From positions 2,655,673 to 2,719,672 of the forward strand of contig NZ_BAFN01000001.1 in the NCBI RefSeq assembly GCF_000949635.1: 64,000 bases of DNA, written 5' to 3'. The stretch is from Candidatus Brocadia sinica JPN1. Its GTDB lineage: Bacteria > Planctomycetota > Brocadiia > Brocadiales > Brocadiaceae. The notes below the pieces were generated by a model. That model was given only the letters and a program-made list of their open reading frames with translations. It had not been told where the DNA came from and searched no databases. Both the position numbers and the translations under genes were made by a program. Of the stretch, positions 55,776 to 64,000 are shown one piece after another (position 1 is the stretch's first letter; each line of letters opens with the position of its first letter).

Positions 55776-56846
55776 GTTAAAGAAATTCCCGAAAAAAAGT
55801 TATCCGTTTTTGAGAAATATTTAACACTCTGGGTTTTGCTCTGTATCGGTGCAGGTATTGTTCTGGGAAAGGCGGCGCCCGGTGTTGCAGTCAAGCTGGA
55901 TTCCCTTGCAGTATATGAGGTTTCTATTCCCATTGCAGTCTGCCTGTTTTTTATGATGTATCCTATCATGGTAAAGATAGACTTTGCAGAGGTTATCAAA
56001 GCGGGGAAGACGCCTAAGCCGATTTTTTGACGTTATTTATTAATTGGTGTATTAAACCGTTTACGATGTATGCGATTGCGACATTTTTTAGGGTATCTGT
56101 TTAAAGACTTTTTACCTAGCACAGAAATTATTAAAGGCGGAAGCACTGTGGGGCTTTACCGTTCATATATATCAGGCGCTATACTCTTAGGAATCGCACC
56201 CTGCACCGCCATGGTTTTAATATAGGGATATTTAGCCAGGGGCAATGACGGGCTAACCCTGGTGATGGTGGCAATAAACTCTTTGACCATGCTGGTCTTG
56301 TACGCCCCGTTGGGTGGCTTTTTATTAAAAGTAAACAAGATGCCCATTCCCTGGGAAACAATAGCGCTCTCTGTTTTAATTTACGTTGCCCTTCCTCTGG
56401 TAGCGGGGTATTTTTCCCGGAGATGGATTATTAAAACCAAGGGGTTGGGGTGGTTTCAGGAAAAATTCCTGCACTTTTTAACGCCGGTATCCATAACAGC
56501 GCTTCTGGCCACATTGGTTCTTTTGTTTTCATTCAAAGGCGATGTGATTATTACTCAGCAACAAGCGATTCTTTTTATAGCGATCCCCCTTTTTATTCAA
56601 ACCTGTCTTATCTTTGCAATAAGTTATGCGTTAGCAAGATTTTTGAGGTTAGGTTACCGGGATGCGGCGCCCTCAGCAATGATCGGGGCAAGCAATCATT
56701 TTGAAGTGGCTATTGCTACTTCAACAATGCTTTTTGGCCTGTCATCAGGGGCGTCCCTGGCTACTGTTGTGGGCGTATTAATTGAGGTTCCTGTGATGCT
56801 CATGTTAGTTAAGATATGTCTCAAGACACAAAATTGGTTTAGATAA
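55776..56846 (+). pseudogene. acr3: Inactivated arsenite efflux permease Acr3
   Basis: The full Acr3 sequence can be read but not translated. [15 protein letters not shown]...[36 protein letters not shown] is followed by a missing T in a six-T run (56023-56028), then TLFINWCIKPFTMYAIATFF, a second missing T in another six-T run (56084-56089), GYLFKDFLPSTEIIKGG...YISGAILLGIAPCTAMVLI, an in-frame TAG (56223-56225) where Trp is usual, and [19 protein letters not shown] to the end at 56846. Two frameshifts plus one nonsense codon show a pseudogene. Confidence 0.87.
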
Positions 56847-56950
56847 AAGGGTGAAAATTCTGTATTCAAAAATTTAAAGAGATCTTTATTGGAAGTACTA
56901 CCAATAACGTTGCGAAGTATGCTAAAATATTGGCGTTGTTTGTAACTAAA

Positions 56951-57014
56951 AAAATCGACTTTGCTGAAGTGGTAAATGTTGCCAAAACCCAGAAAAATCA
57001 CTATGAAGATTGAT
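56951..57014 (+). pseudogene. Possible second scrap of an acr3-like gene
   Basis: KKIDFAEVVNVAKTQK closely repeats the Acr3 segment [16 protein letters not shown] found at 55975-56020. It is out of context, about 100 bp after the acr3 pseudogene, and could be a rearranged fragment of another copy. Too short to be sure. Confidence 0.35.
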
Positions 57015-57086
57015 ATAGGGTGGATTTGGTGTAAAAACCAACGCCTTAATTCGCTCATAATTTAATGAGCGGAGGCAAACGAGATT

Positions 57087-57508
57087 ATGAAAAACGTATC
57101 ATTCAGCCTTATCATGCCTATGACGTGGAGGCACCTTTTATACTCTTTTTGGTGTATAGCAGCCCTATTTTCACTGTCATCGATTGCCAGCGGAGAATCG
57201 CCAGGATTAGTAAACCCGCAAATTTCGGCTGGATGGTATCATACCGTTGCCCTGAAGTCAGATGGCACAGTCTGGACCTGGGGGTGTAATGATCATGGCC
57301 AATTGGGAGACGGTACAAATACAAACAGAAACATCCCTGTAAGCGTGAAAAAACTCCGTGATGTTGCCTCTATTTTATGCGGAATGAGGCATACCGTTAT
57401 ATTGAAGGCAGATGGTACGGTCTGGGCATGGGGGCGCAATGATTACGGCTAACTGGGGATGGTACAAGCACAGAGAGAAATATTCCTGTGCAGGTAAAAA
57501 GTAAATGA
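57087..57508 (+). pseudogene. Truncated RCC1-repeat exported protein
   Basis: A signal peptide (about 1-33) is followed by two RCC1-type repeats: [39 protein letters not shown] and [26 protein letters not shown]. The next codon, expected CAA (Gln), is TAA (57450-57452), and a base is missing from the following G run; corrected, the frame reads QLGDGTSTERNIPVQVKSK and stops at 57506-57508. A complete propeller needs seven repeats, so most of the gene is gone. Confidence 0.75.
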
Positions 57509-57598
57509 AGAATAGGTAAAATGTTATATGACAGACAGGCATTTTTAACTTTTGAAAGGTCGATTGCTAAACCCATCCACCTCAGGTAAATTATTCTG

Positions 57599-58624
57599 AT
57601 GATTGTAAATATCTACACCCTTATCATGTTGTTCGTTGCCTTTTTGTCCCTCTTCTTAGGCGGATTTTTATTTTACGCAGCCTTGAAGATGTTTCTTGGT
57701 TCTGAACCTATGATACCGTTAGAGACAAAAGATAAATTTGAACAGAGGGGTTATCTGGTATTTCTCGTGGCGTGTGTGATGCTATCGGTGAGGATGCTTG
57801 CGTGGCCGTGGTTCTATTTTATGCTCCAGAGCTTTGTATCTGAGGTACCAGGAGCGATGTGCATGTTCGGGGTTACACAGATTTTACCGTCTATGGTTAC
57901 CTTTTTACAGATCATAAAACCCATTTCTTTTTTTATGATGGGTGGCTGGTTGCTGTGTTATTACCTTGACAAATCTATCCCCACGACGCCTCTGGTCAGA
58001 AAGAATGTACTCCTCCTTCTCATCGTCTGTAGCATACTTCTGGCCGATAGTATCGCGGATATTTATTACGTGCTCCGTATGAAGCCATTAATGTCTGTCT
58101 CCTGCTGTGCCACCTTCTTTGATGTGCCACTAAGACCTTCGGCCATGATCCCCCAAGCCATCTTTGGAAGGCACTTTCAAAAGATTTTATTTATTGTGTA
58201 TTATCTGACAAATATAATCCTTATCGCTTTGTTATGGATACCTCTTTCAAAAAAATGGCTTTCATTAGCACCATTATACAAAAAAATTATTCTTTATGGT
58301 CAGGCGGTAATAGGAGTTATCAATATTCCTGTTGTGATCTATGCGTTTATTGAAAACATCGCCCCCAGACTTATGCAACTGCCCTATCATCATTGTATTT
58401 ACTGTTTCATGGGGAATGGCATGGTACCTGATGCTCCCATTATGCTTGGGTTATTTGCCATTGGTACCTTTGCTATTGGCTGGATAGGTATCCTTCGTCT
58501 TTTTTGCATGGTTACAGAAACGCAAATTGTAACAGAGCGGCTTTTGGTGAAGGTACATAGTTTATCAGCCTTTTGTCTGCTTGCCTCCATTATGATGGTA
58601 ACGATACATTTGATACTTACATGA
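57599..58624 (+). CDS. Polytopic membrane protein of unknown function with Cys pairs
   Basis: A 341-residue protein with about eight hydrophobic segments. Conserved-looking motifs on loops are VSCCATFFD, PYHHCIYCFMGNGMVPDAP and RMLAWPWFYF. Two Cys pairs and neighbouring His could bind a metal. ATG at 57599. No family recognised. The NosL/TRASH-like gene 93 bp downstream on the same strand also has metal-type cysteines, so the two may cooperate. A palindrome lies between them. Confidence 0.65.
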   Translation: MIVNIYTLIMLFVAFLSLFLGGFLFYAALKMFLGSEPMIPLETKDKFEQRGYLVFLVACVMLSVRMLAWPWFYFMLQSFVSEVPGAMCMFGVTQILPSMVTFLQIIKPISFFMMGGWLLCYYLDKSIPTTPLVRKNVLLLLIVCSILLADSIADIYYVLRMKPLMSVSCCATFFDVPLRPSAMIPQAIFGRHFQKILFIVYYLTNIILIALLWIPLSKKWLSLAPLYKKIILYGQAVIGVINIPVVIYAFIENIAPRLMQLPYHHCIYCFMGNGMVPDAPIMLGLFAIGTFAIGWIGILRLFCMVTETQIVTERLLVKVHSLSAFCLLASIMMVTIHLILT

Positions 58625-58644
58625 CAAAATTTTTCACTGGGTGG

Positions 58645-58668
58645 CACGGACAAACGTGTTTGTCCATG
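58645..58668. repeat. Palindromic repeat between the membrane protein and NosL-like genes
   Basis: CACGGACAAAC (58645-58655), two bases, GTTTGTCCATG (58658-58668): ten of eleven positions pair. Likely another dispersed palindrome or a weak terminator. Confidence 0.5.
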
Positions 58669-58717
58669 TGATTATGAATTATCTGTACCCGCTTCAGTTA
58701 ACTAATTGAATTCCCGT

Positions 58718-59134
58718 ATGACAAAAACATTCTGGATTGGACTTGCTATTATCTTTGGAATTGCGCTTGGAGGGGTGTTCTATCAAAAGTTCATAAAAAG
58801 CCCGCGTTGTGCCTATGATGGGTCTGCAATTCCGCTTATCTATGAGGTTGATATTGTCCTGAAAGACCATGCAACAATGAAATTTTGTTCTATCTACTGC
58901 GCCGCACAATGGTTCAAAAACAATGCTCAAAGGATTGATCACGTTATCGTTACTGATGAAATCAGGGGCAATAAGATTGACTCATATATAGCCTATTTTG
59001 TTGAAAGTGAGCTTATTACAAACGAGACAAACGATAACCGCATCCATGTCTTTCAGCAGCGACAAGATGCCCTTACCCATGCAGAAAAGTTTCATGGAAC
59101 GATGACAGACGATCCATTTACCACAGATGAATGA
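58718..59134 (+). CDS. Membrane-anchored NosL/TRASH-like protein
   Basis: A 138-residue protein with one N-terminal membrane helix (about 5-22) and a small domain outside. CAYDG (about 30-34) and KFCSIYCAAQWF (C-x3-C, about 58-69) match the TRASH/NosL metal-binding pattern, though the first site has one Cys where two are usual. NosL delivers copper to nitrous oxide reductase; no nos gene is in the window. ATG at 58718 preferred to a TTG at 58706; neither has a good ribosome site. Confidence 0.65.
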   Translation: MTKTFWIGLAIIFGIALGGVFYQKFIKSPRCAYDGSAIPLIYEVDIVLKDHATMKFCSIYCAAQWFKNNAQRIDHVIVTDEIRGNKIDSYIAYFVESELITNETNDNRIHVFQQRQDALTHAEKFHGTMTDDPFTTDE

Positions 59135-59157
59135 AGAAGAAACAATCTCATGAAATT

Positions 59158-60402
59158 CTACTTCTCTTCCCTTTCAAATTCGAAAAGGGTGACTGGATAC
59201 GTAATCTTCGTCCCATCACGATCGATCTCTGCAATGCAGATATCCCCAAATTGTTTTGTTTGAAGATAATGGATCAGTTCCATGATATTTTTCAATGCCC
59301 TGTTGTCAATTGACAGGAGGATATCGCCATCCATAAAGCCTGCCTTTTGAGCCGGACTTTTTGGTGTTATTTTTTCAATGACCAGTTTATTATCGTCTCT
59401 CTTTTGAAACTGGACGCCCAGATAAATCCGTTTTTTCTCAGGTTCCGGTTCATAGGGGGTGATGGACCAGACAAAATCAGCAGGTTCTAACGGTATCTCC
59501 GGCAAAAACGGATGTTGCTCGGCTGATGGTTTACCGCCTTTAAATTCGGTGGTATAAATTGTACAGTACGGCAAGAAGGTGCGCCGAAATACCCTTTTGG
59601 GAATACCAAAGTCATAGACGATATGGCCATTTCCGACAAAGGCGAGAAATTTTCTGCCTTTTCCCTCCCATGAAGATAAGTAGTCTGTTATGGTTTGTGC
59701 CATGTATTCTTCCCATAAGCATTGTATCGTATGAAACCTCTCCCTATCTGCCAAACCTTTTGTGTGTCCGGGGAGCACTTTTTCCAGGTAAACCCCGTGA
59801 AAATAATCGCTGGTATCAATTTCAGGCAAGAGTTTTTTCTCGTCCTCGCTTAAATCTTTCAATCCCTTTGTCCTCACCATGGTTACGACATCCTTCGATG
59901 CATTAAGTGCAATTACGGGGATCTTCTTTTCCCGGGCAAAGTCCAATATGTCTTTATACAGTGCATAGTTATATCCCCACTCCCCGTACCACCGGGTGGC
60001 TTCTAAAAATTTATCCTCATCAATCTCACCTGCAATCCACTGGTCCAAAAAGGGTTGGTATGGCCTGGTGAACATCTCCATGCCGATAGCCAGGTTGCTT
60101 CCAAATCTTTCGTAATGGGCCGTTAATATTTTTAACTGTGCTTGATGGGATGCCTTATTTGCGTGGGTTTCACCCACATAAAAGACACTGGCACAATCAA
60201 AGAAATGAGAAAGGGCAGAGACTGGTATCTTTTGACCTGTTGGGACGTGGATGATATCGTCGATCTCAACCTGTGCAGGAAAATTTTTCAACCGATCCGC
60301 ATCTGGAAAGGCATTCATGGGGAATATAAAGAAAAATGCAAGAAAAAAGGCGATAAGGAAACGAAGACCTTTTGACCATTGTTGTTTGATAGGCTTTTTC
60401 AT
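59158..60402 (-). CDS. ChaN-family (DUF399) protein with C-terminal PDZ domain
   Basis: A 414-residue exported protein. A signal peptide (about 1-32) precedes the ChaN domain (about 60-290) with FVGETHANKASHQAQL at the heme/iron-binding start, GMEMF, ALNASKD, and FVGNGHIVYDFGIP. A PDZ domain follows (about 325-405, FQKRDDNKLVIEKITPKSPAQKAGFMDGDILLSIDNRAL). ChaN proteins bind heme or iron at the envelope. The PDZ addition suggests interaction with exported peptides or proteases. It converges on the NosL-like gene. ATG at 60402. Confidence 0.85.
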   Translation of the reverse strand: MKKPIKQQWSKGLRFLIAFFLAFFFIFPMNAFPDADRLKNFPAQVEIDDIIHVPTGQKIPVSALSHFFDCASVFYVGETHANKASHQAQLKILTAHYERFGSNLAIGMEMFTRPYQPFLDQWIAGEIDEDKFLEATRWYGEWGYNYALYKDILDFAREKKIPVIALNASKDVVTMVRTKGLKDLSEDEKKLLPEIDTSDYFHGVYLEKVLPGHTKGLADRERFHTIQCLWEEYMAQTITDYLSSWEGKGRKFLAFVGNGHIVYDFGIPKRVFRRTFLPYCTIYTTEFKGGKPSAEQHPFLPEIPLEPADFVWSITPYEPEPEKKRIYLGVQFQKRDDNKLVIEKITPKSPAQKAGFMDGDILLSIDNRALKNIMELIHYLQTKQFGDICIAEIDRDGTKITYPVTLFEFEREEK

Positions 60403-60727
60403 AAATATTGATGGATGATAAACCTGAGATATCCACTTCCGGCAAAGAAATGCTCGTATCTCACCAGAGTTAACAATTCCGAATAAGTTTTTATCGCACT
60501 ATAGAGAGAACAATTGATCACAGCAAACTTGCTAACATAATATGTTTTCTTCTCCCATTAGTCAAATATTCATTTTGTGAAAGATTTCAGTTCTCGTGCT
60601 GTAGTGTTTTACCCAAACTGCATCTCGCGACTGATAAGCAATTTAGGTCGGGACATATGTTTTAGTTTTCATCCTGAACCAGTAAAATATTTTGTAATTG
60701 CGGGTGCTTGTTTTATATTATCAGTGA

Positions 60728-60754
60728 GAAAAGCCATATTATATATGGCTTTTC
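60728..60754. repeat. Perfect 12-bp hairpin
   Basis: GAAAAGCCATAT, loop TAT, ATATGGCTTTTC. The second arm ends in a T-rich stretch and is followed 8 bases later by CTTTTTTC, so it could terminate plus-strand transcription, though no gene precedes it. Confidence 0.6.
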
Positions 60755-60890
60755 ATACGCCTTTTTTCTGTCAGTCTCTTCAATCCAAGAGGTTACAGCA
60801 TGAATCGGATGTTTTATATCAATCTGCCAGCAGCGATAGACAGTAATGAGATGGTTATTTCGAACCGGTAGTTAAAGGTCATTTAAAGAA

Positions 60891-61049
60891 TTACTGGTTT
60901 TCCCTTGTTTTTATTTCACGAACAATATCCTCGATTGCCATATCTTTAAATAATTCCTTGCGTTCTTTTATATAGTATCCCTTTCCCTTTTCGTAACGAA
61001 GGATAAACTTGGTAGCACTGGGAAAGGAGTGGAAAATGTATAAACGCAC
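60891..61049 (-). CDS. Possible small protein or 3' gene remnant
   Basis: A 52-codon minus-strand frame starting GTG at 61049: VRLYIFHSFPSATKFILRYEKGKGYYIKERKELF then KDMAIEDIVREIKTRENQ. The amino-acid mix is that of a real protein (basic, alternating hydrophobic), but there is no ATG, and a stop codon lies shortly upstream. It may be the end of a decayed gene. No family recognised. Confidence 0.35.
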   Translation of the reverse strand: MRLYIFHSFPSATKFILRYEKGKGYYIKERKELFKDMAIEDIVREIKTRENQ

Positions 61050-61200
61050 TGCTTGCACACAGGGGCGTTGTTCTGTATACTATATCGAAATTATCAGGGC
61101 ATATCAACAATACAATAACACAGAAATGTGCACACTATCGTAAGGAAAATTTAAGGAACGGGATACAGGTTTTAGCGCATGACTACGTTTTGTCTACTCG

Positions 61201-61270
61201 AACCACAAAGACACAGAGAGCACAAAAAAATCTAAATTCTTGCCTTTGTGCTCTTTGTATCTTTGTGGTT
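61201..61270. repeat. Long inverted repeat, 26-bp arms, before the ABC exporter
   Basis: AACCACAAAGACACAGAGAG and six further bases at 61201-61226 pair with 61245-61270 at 24 of 26 positions; the loop is 18 bases. Single-arm relatives lie at 33385-33416 and 18645-18674. It is 78 bp ahead of the GTG start of the exporter and may fold in its leader RNA. Confidence 0.75.
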
Positions 61271-61348
61271 GAATTCATTTTGGTTGCGGCTCCGCAGCGC
61301 TAGGATGTAATAATATGGTTTGTTTTTTGGCACAATGGAAATAAACCC

Positions 61349-63118
61349 GTGGCTAAAGTTTTTGTAAACCCTGCATTAAAAAAATTTCTTTCCTACGTAA
61401 AGCCTTACCGTCAGTTGATTACAATAGCCACCTTTTGTGGGCTATTGAAATACAACATTCCTTTGATCTTTCCCTGGGTTTTTAAAGACGTGATTGATCA
61501 TTTGTTGTCGTCGTCTTCCTATAATGCTGTGAAATTACATTACACCATGCTGGCTATGATTGGTCTCTATATGTTTTGGGCGGCAGTTACCTATTTTCGA
61601 TCTTACTATGCTGATCAGGCCGGTCAACGGCTTGTTTTTGATCTGCGGCATGAGTTATATGTCCATCTTCAGCGGATGTCTCTTAGCTTCTACGAAAAAC
61701 GCCAGGTAGGGTCGGTTGCGTCACGGCTGCTGGGAGATATCGCGGTTGCCCAAAACTTTGTGGGTGCTGCCTTTACCAATACGGTTATGGATGCAAGTTC
61801 CCTATTTTTGATTGCCTTTTTCCTTTTCCACATGAATTGGCGATTGGCGCTGGTTTCTATTGCTATCTTTCCTTTTTATGTCATGGTAAACAAGTATTTC
61901 AAATCCCAACTCAGAAAAACCAGTAAATTAGCCCATCAAAAGATGGAAGAAATCTCCGGAAATGTTCACGAAAAACTCGGTGGTATTTCCATCATCCAGT
62001 CTTATACCCGGGAGAAGACGGAAGAAAGACACTTTTTTCAGGATAGCCGGGAATACTTATTCTACCAATTGAAACATATACAACATCACGCTGCAGCCCA
62101 ATCTATTGTTGGCTTTTTAACTTCCCTTGCACCGGTCCTCGTGGTCTGGTTTGGGGCAATGCAGGTTATCCATGGTCACCTGACCGTTGGCGAGCTAGCT
62201 GCATTTTATGCCTATCTAAGCATGTTTTACAACCCTCTGAACCGGCTTACTGAACTGAATGTCCTTTTAGCCAATTCCCAATCTGCGATGGAGAGGATTT
62301 TTGAGGTATTTAACACTTCTCCTGAGGTTGTGGATTGTCCTGCCGCTCAGGAACTTGGACCTATTAAGGGAGAGATCAAATTCTTCAATGTCCATTTTGC
62401 CTATGAAATGTCAAAAACTGTCCTGAAGGATATCAATTTGCGTATACCGGCTGGCTGCACGGTGGCGCTGGTGGGGCCGAGTGGCGCTGGGAAATCTACG
62501 TTTGTCAAACTCATCCCGAGGTTTTACGATGTCTCGGCGGGAAAGATTACCATTGATGGCTGGGATATTCGGGATTTCAAGCTGAGTTGGTTAAGGAGAC
62601 ATATTGCTACCGTGCCTCAGGATCCAATCTTGTTTTCCGGTACGATCCACGAGAATATCCTGTTTGGCAAGCCCAATGCTATTGAAAGAGAGATTCAGTC
62701 CGCGGCTATTTTCGCCAACGCCCATGATTTTATTAGTAAACTGCCAAAGGGTTATCAAACGGAAATCGGTGAAGGCGGCCTTAAACTTTCAGGGGGACAG
62801 AGGCAGCGTGTTGCTCTGGCACGGGCATTTCTAAAAAATGCGCCTGTTTTAATTTTAGACGAGGCGACTTCTTCCCTGGATTCCGAGTCAGAAAATCTGG
62901 TCCAGACGGCATTGAAGAGATTAATGCAAGGACGAACGACCATAATTATTGCCCACAGGCTGTCCACTATTCAATCGGCGGATATGATTGTTGTCTTTGA
63001 CAATGGAGAGATTGTAGAGATTGGCAGCCATCAAAAACTTTTGCAGCATTCATCTAGTCTTTACCGTCAACTGTATGAAAAACAATTTCATTGCAAAAAA
63101 ACAGGAGTAGATGTATAA
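61349..63118 (+). CDS. msbA: ABC exporter, MsbA-like half transporter
   Basis: A 589-residue exporter: six membrane helices (about 20-310) fused to an ATPase domain with Walker A GPSGAGKST, Q-loop TVPQDPILFSGTI, signature LSGGQRQR, Walker B VLILDEATSSLD and H-loop IAHRLST. It acts as a homodimer. MsbA flips lipid A precursors; other members export lipids, drugs or peptides, so the substrate is not certain. GTG start at 61349 without a strong ribosome site. Confidence 0.9.
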   Translation: MAKVFVNPALKKFLSYVKPYRQLITIATFCGLLKYNIPLIFPWVFKDVIDHLLSSSSYNAVKLHYTMLAMIGLYMFWAAVTYFRSYYADQAGQRLVFDLRHELYVHLQRMSLSFYEKRQVGSVASRLLGDIAVAQNFVGAAFTNTVMDASSLFLIAFFLFHMNWRLALVSIAIFPFYVMVNKYFKSQLRKTSKLAHQKMEEISGNVHEKLGGISIIQSYTREKTEERHFFQDSREYLFYQLKHIQHHAAAQSIVGFLTSLAPVLVVWFGAMQVIHGHLTVGELAAFYAYLSMFYNPLNRLTELNVLLANSQSAMERIFEVFNTSPEVVDCPAAQELGPIKGEIKFFNVHFAYEMSKTVLKDINLRIPAGCTVALVGPSGAGKSTFVKLIPRFYDVSAGKITIDGWDIRDFKLSWLRRHIATVPQDPILFSGTIHENILFGKPNAIEREIQSAAIFANAHDFISKLPKGYQTEIGEGGLKLSGGQRQRVALARAFLKNAPVLILDEATSSLDSESENLVQTALKRLMQGRTTIIIAHRLSTIQSADMIVVFDNGEIVEIGSHQKLLQHSSSLYRQLYEKQFHCKKTGVDV

Positions 63119-63231
63119 AAATCGCAATCAGTATTATTTTATTTTATTCATAGAACGAAATCCTTTATCGGTATGAGCCTTGGCTATTCAACAATCAAAT
63201 TTTATTGAGGTGCCACCATCAGGGCTAAATT

Positions 63232-64000
63232 ATGATAAATGAAGTAATAACCAAAAGGTTCCTTGTTATTTCTTTAGGCGGTAAAGATGCAGAATATACA
63301 TCTTTTCGAGATTATTTTACGCAGAATGGCTTTGATGTTTCTTTTGTTTATGACGAGAGAGATTTACACAAGATACCGGAGAGTAGAAATGGTTTCGATG
63401 TAGTTTTGGTAGACGTGGATCGAGATCCGGATAAACAGATAGTGGCTGTTCAAATCATGAAAAAATATTATCCTCACACAGCGGTAGTGCCAATAACAAA
63501 GGAAAGCAAGATTGATATTGCATTACAAATGAGGATGTCATGCCTGGGACTTTTTGATTATATTACGAGGCCAATTCATTGGGGGAATCTTGATGATGTA
63601 TTGAGAAGGGTATTCCGGAAAATTGACACTGATCGTATGTTGAAAAGGATGGAGCAGGAGCGGGAGACCATCCTGAATATCAATCGCTTAGTACTCTCTC
63701 ACATGAGTTACAAGGATTTTTGTAATGCGTTATGCCTTGAACTCAGAAAGATTATTAACTTTGATTACTTCAGTTTAGTATCGAGAATTGAACCTTCGGG
63801 TGAATATTATATGTACTTATTTGATTTAGAGCAAAATGTACACAATTTTCAGAGAGGCACCGAATTGAAAACAACCCTGGAAAGTTTTCTTTTTAATGAG
63901 GTGTCAAAGTCCAGTAAGATCATTATTAGAAATGAAGTATGCAAAAATGGGAGTGAGGATGAAAAAGACATAGTGAACGACGGCATCACATCTTACATGG
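63232..64000 (+). CDS. Receiver-like and GAF-domain signalling protein (3' end outside window)
   Basis: The first 256 codons of a signalling protein. Residues about 8-130 look like a receiver domain (FLVISLGGKDAEYTSF, phospho-acceptor Asp in VVLVDVDRD, then a TRP segment with ITRPIHWGNLDDVL), followed by a coiled linker and a GAF-like domain (about 150 onward, LCLELRKIINFDYFSLVSRI). No output domain is visible before the window ends; a kinase or HD-GYP/GGDEF domain may follow. ATG at 63232. Confidence 0.75.
   Translation, partial: MINEVITKRFLVISLGGKDAEYTSFRDYFTQNGFDVSFVYDERDLHKIPESRNGFDVVLVDVDRDPDKQIVAVQIMKKYYPHTAVVPITKESKIDIALQMRMSCLGLFDYITRPIHWGNLDDVLRRVFRKIDTDRMLKRMEQERETILNINRLVLSHMSYKDFCNALCLELRKIINFDYFSLVSRIEPSGEYYMYLFDLEQNVHNFQRGTELKTTLESFLFNEVSKSSKIIIRNEVCKNGSEDEKDIVNDGITSYM

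Larger units (their letters stand above)
60403..61348. other. Long intergenic region with hairpins and one small reading frame
   Basis: 946 bp. It contains the perfect hairpin 60728-60754, a plausible minus-strand small ORF (60891-61049) and the long inverted repeat 61201-61270. A plus-strand frame at 60577-60846 spans the hairpin and shows no coding character. Otherwise AT-rich DNA. Confidence 0.5.

Noticed and set aside
60577-60846. Open frame of 89 codons on the plus strand
   Set aside because: It crosses a perfect hairpin, has no ribosome site and shows an unlikely amino-acid mix.

Overview
The window looks like the chromosome of an AT-rich, Gram-negative, chemolithotroph-like bacterium. 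My best guess is an anammox-type planctomycete (Brocadiales). This rests on the overall gene mix: SBBP-repeat secreted proteins, an SbtA/SbtB bicarbonate system, a two-part F-type ATP synthase cluster with unusual fused accessory genes, NtrC-type regulators and abundant palindromic repeats. No rRNA or other taxonomic marker is present, so this is inference. I saw no tRNA, rRNA or CRISPR array.

Region by region. 0-8.8 kb is mostly minus-strand housekeeping: a DEAD-box helicase cut by the window edge, uppP, an RlmI-like methyltransferase, a fused polyprenol-kinase-like/DUF92 membrane protein, a DUF21-CBS protein, an EIIA-Ntr protein, deoB and a GAF-PAS sensor. 9-13.4 kb holds two secreted proteins sharing a C-terminal module; one carries a seven-bladed SBBP propeller. 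13.5-17 kb is accessory DNA: a DUF5677 gene of different composition, two MITE-like repeats (one here, one at 9.9 kb), and a complete IS4-type element (14963-16278, 9-bp target duplication) inserted into the 3' end of a HEPN gene paired with an MNT nucleotidyltransferase. 17-24.7 kb carries an FAD oxidoreductase, a TPR lipoprotein, an M16 peptidase, sbtA-sbtB, purN and hemL.

25-33.1 kb is the ATP synthase cluster. A PhoU-like gene is followed by atpZ/atpI (fused), B, E, F and H; a hairpin gap comes next, then A, G, D and C with a terminator. 33.4-41.3 kb holds an rfbB dehydratase and two signalling units. One is kinase-lipoprotein-regulator, resembling the QseE-QseG-QseF arrangement, with a regulator that lost its GAFTGA loop. 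The other is a divergent PAS kinase plus an intact sigma54 activator. 41.3-49.7 kb contains marC, a parvulin, a three-gene radical-SAM unit, a KhtT/KhtU-like antiporter, cobO, thyX and tsaB.

49.9-57.5 kb is a second accessory and decaying region: an unrecognised gene of foreign composition, an ABC permease/ATPase pair, and an arsenic locus in ruins. In the arsenic locus arsR is intact with a promoter and operator, arsC is truncated by a deletion fusion, acr3 has two frameshifts and a nonsense codon, and a SLATT fragment is joined to acr3. An RCC1 pseudogene follows. 57.6-64 kb has a Cys-containing membrane protein with a NosL/TRASH-like partner, a ChaN-PDZ protein, a long intergenic region with strong hairpins, an MsbA-like exporter and a partial REC-GAF regulator.

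Small palindromic repeats recur in intergenic spaces throughout, the strongest being a 20-bp perfect stem at 54902-54942.
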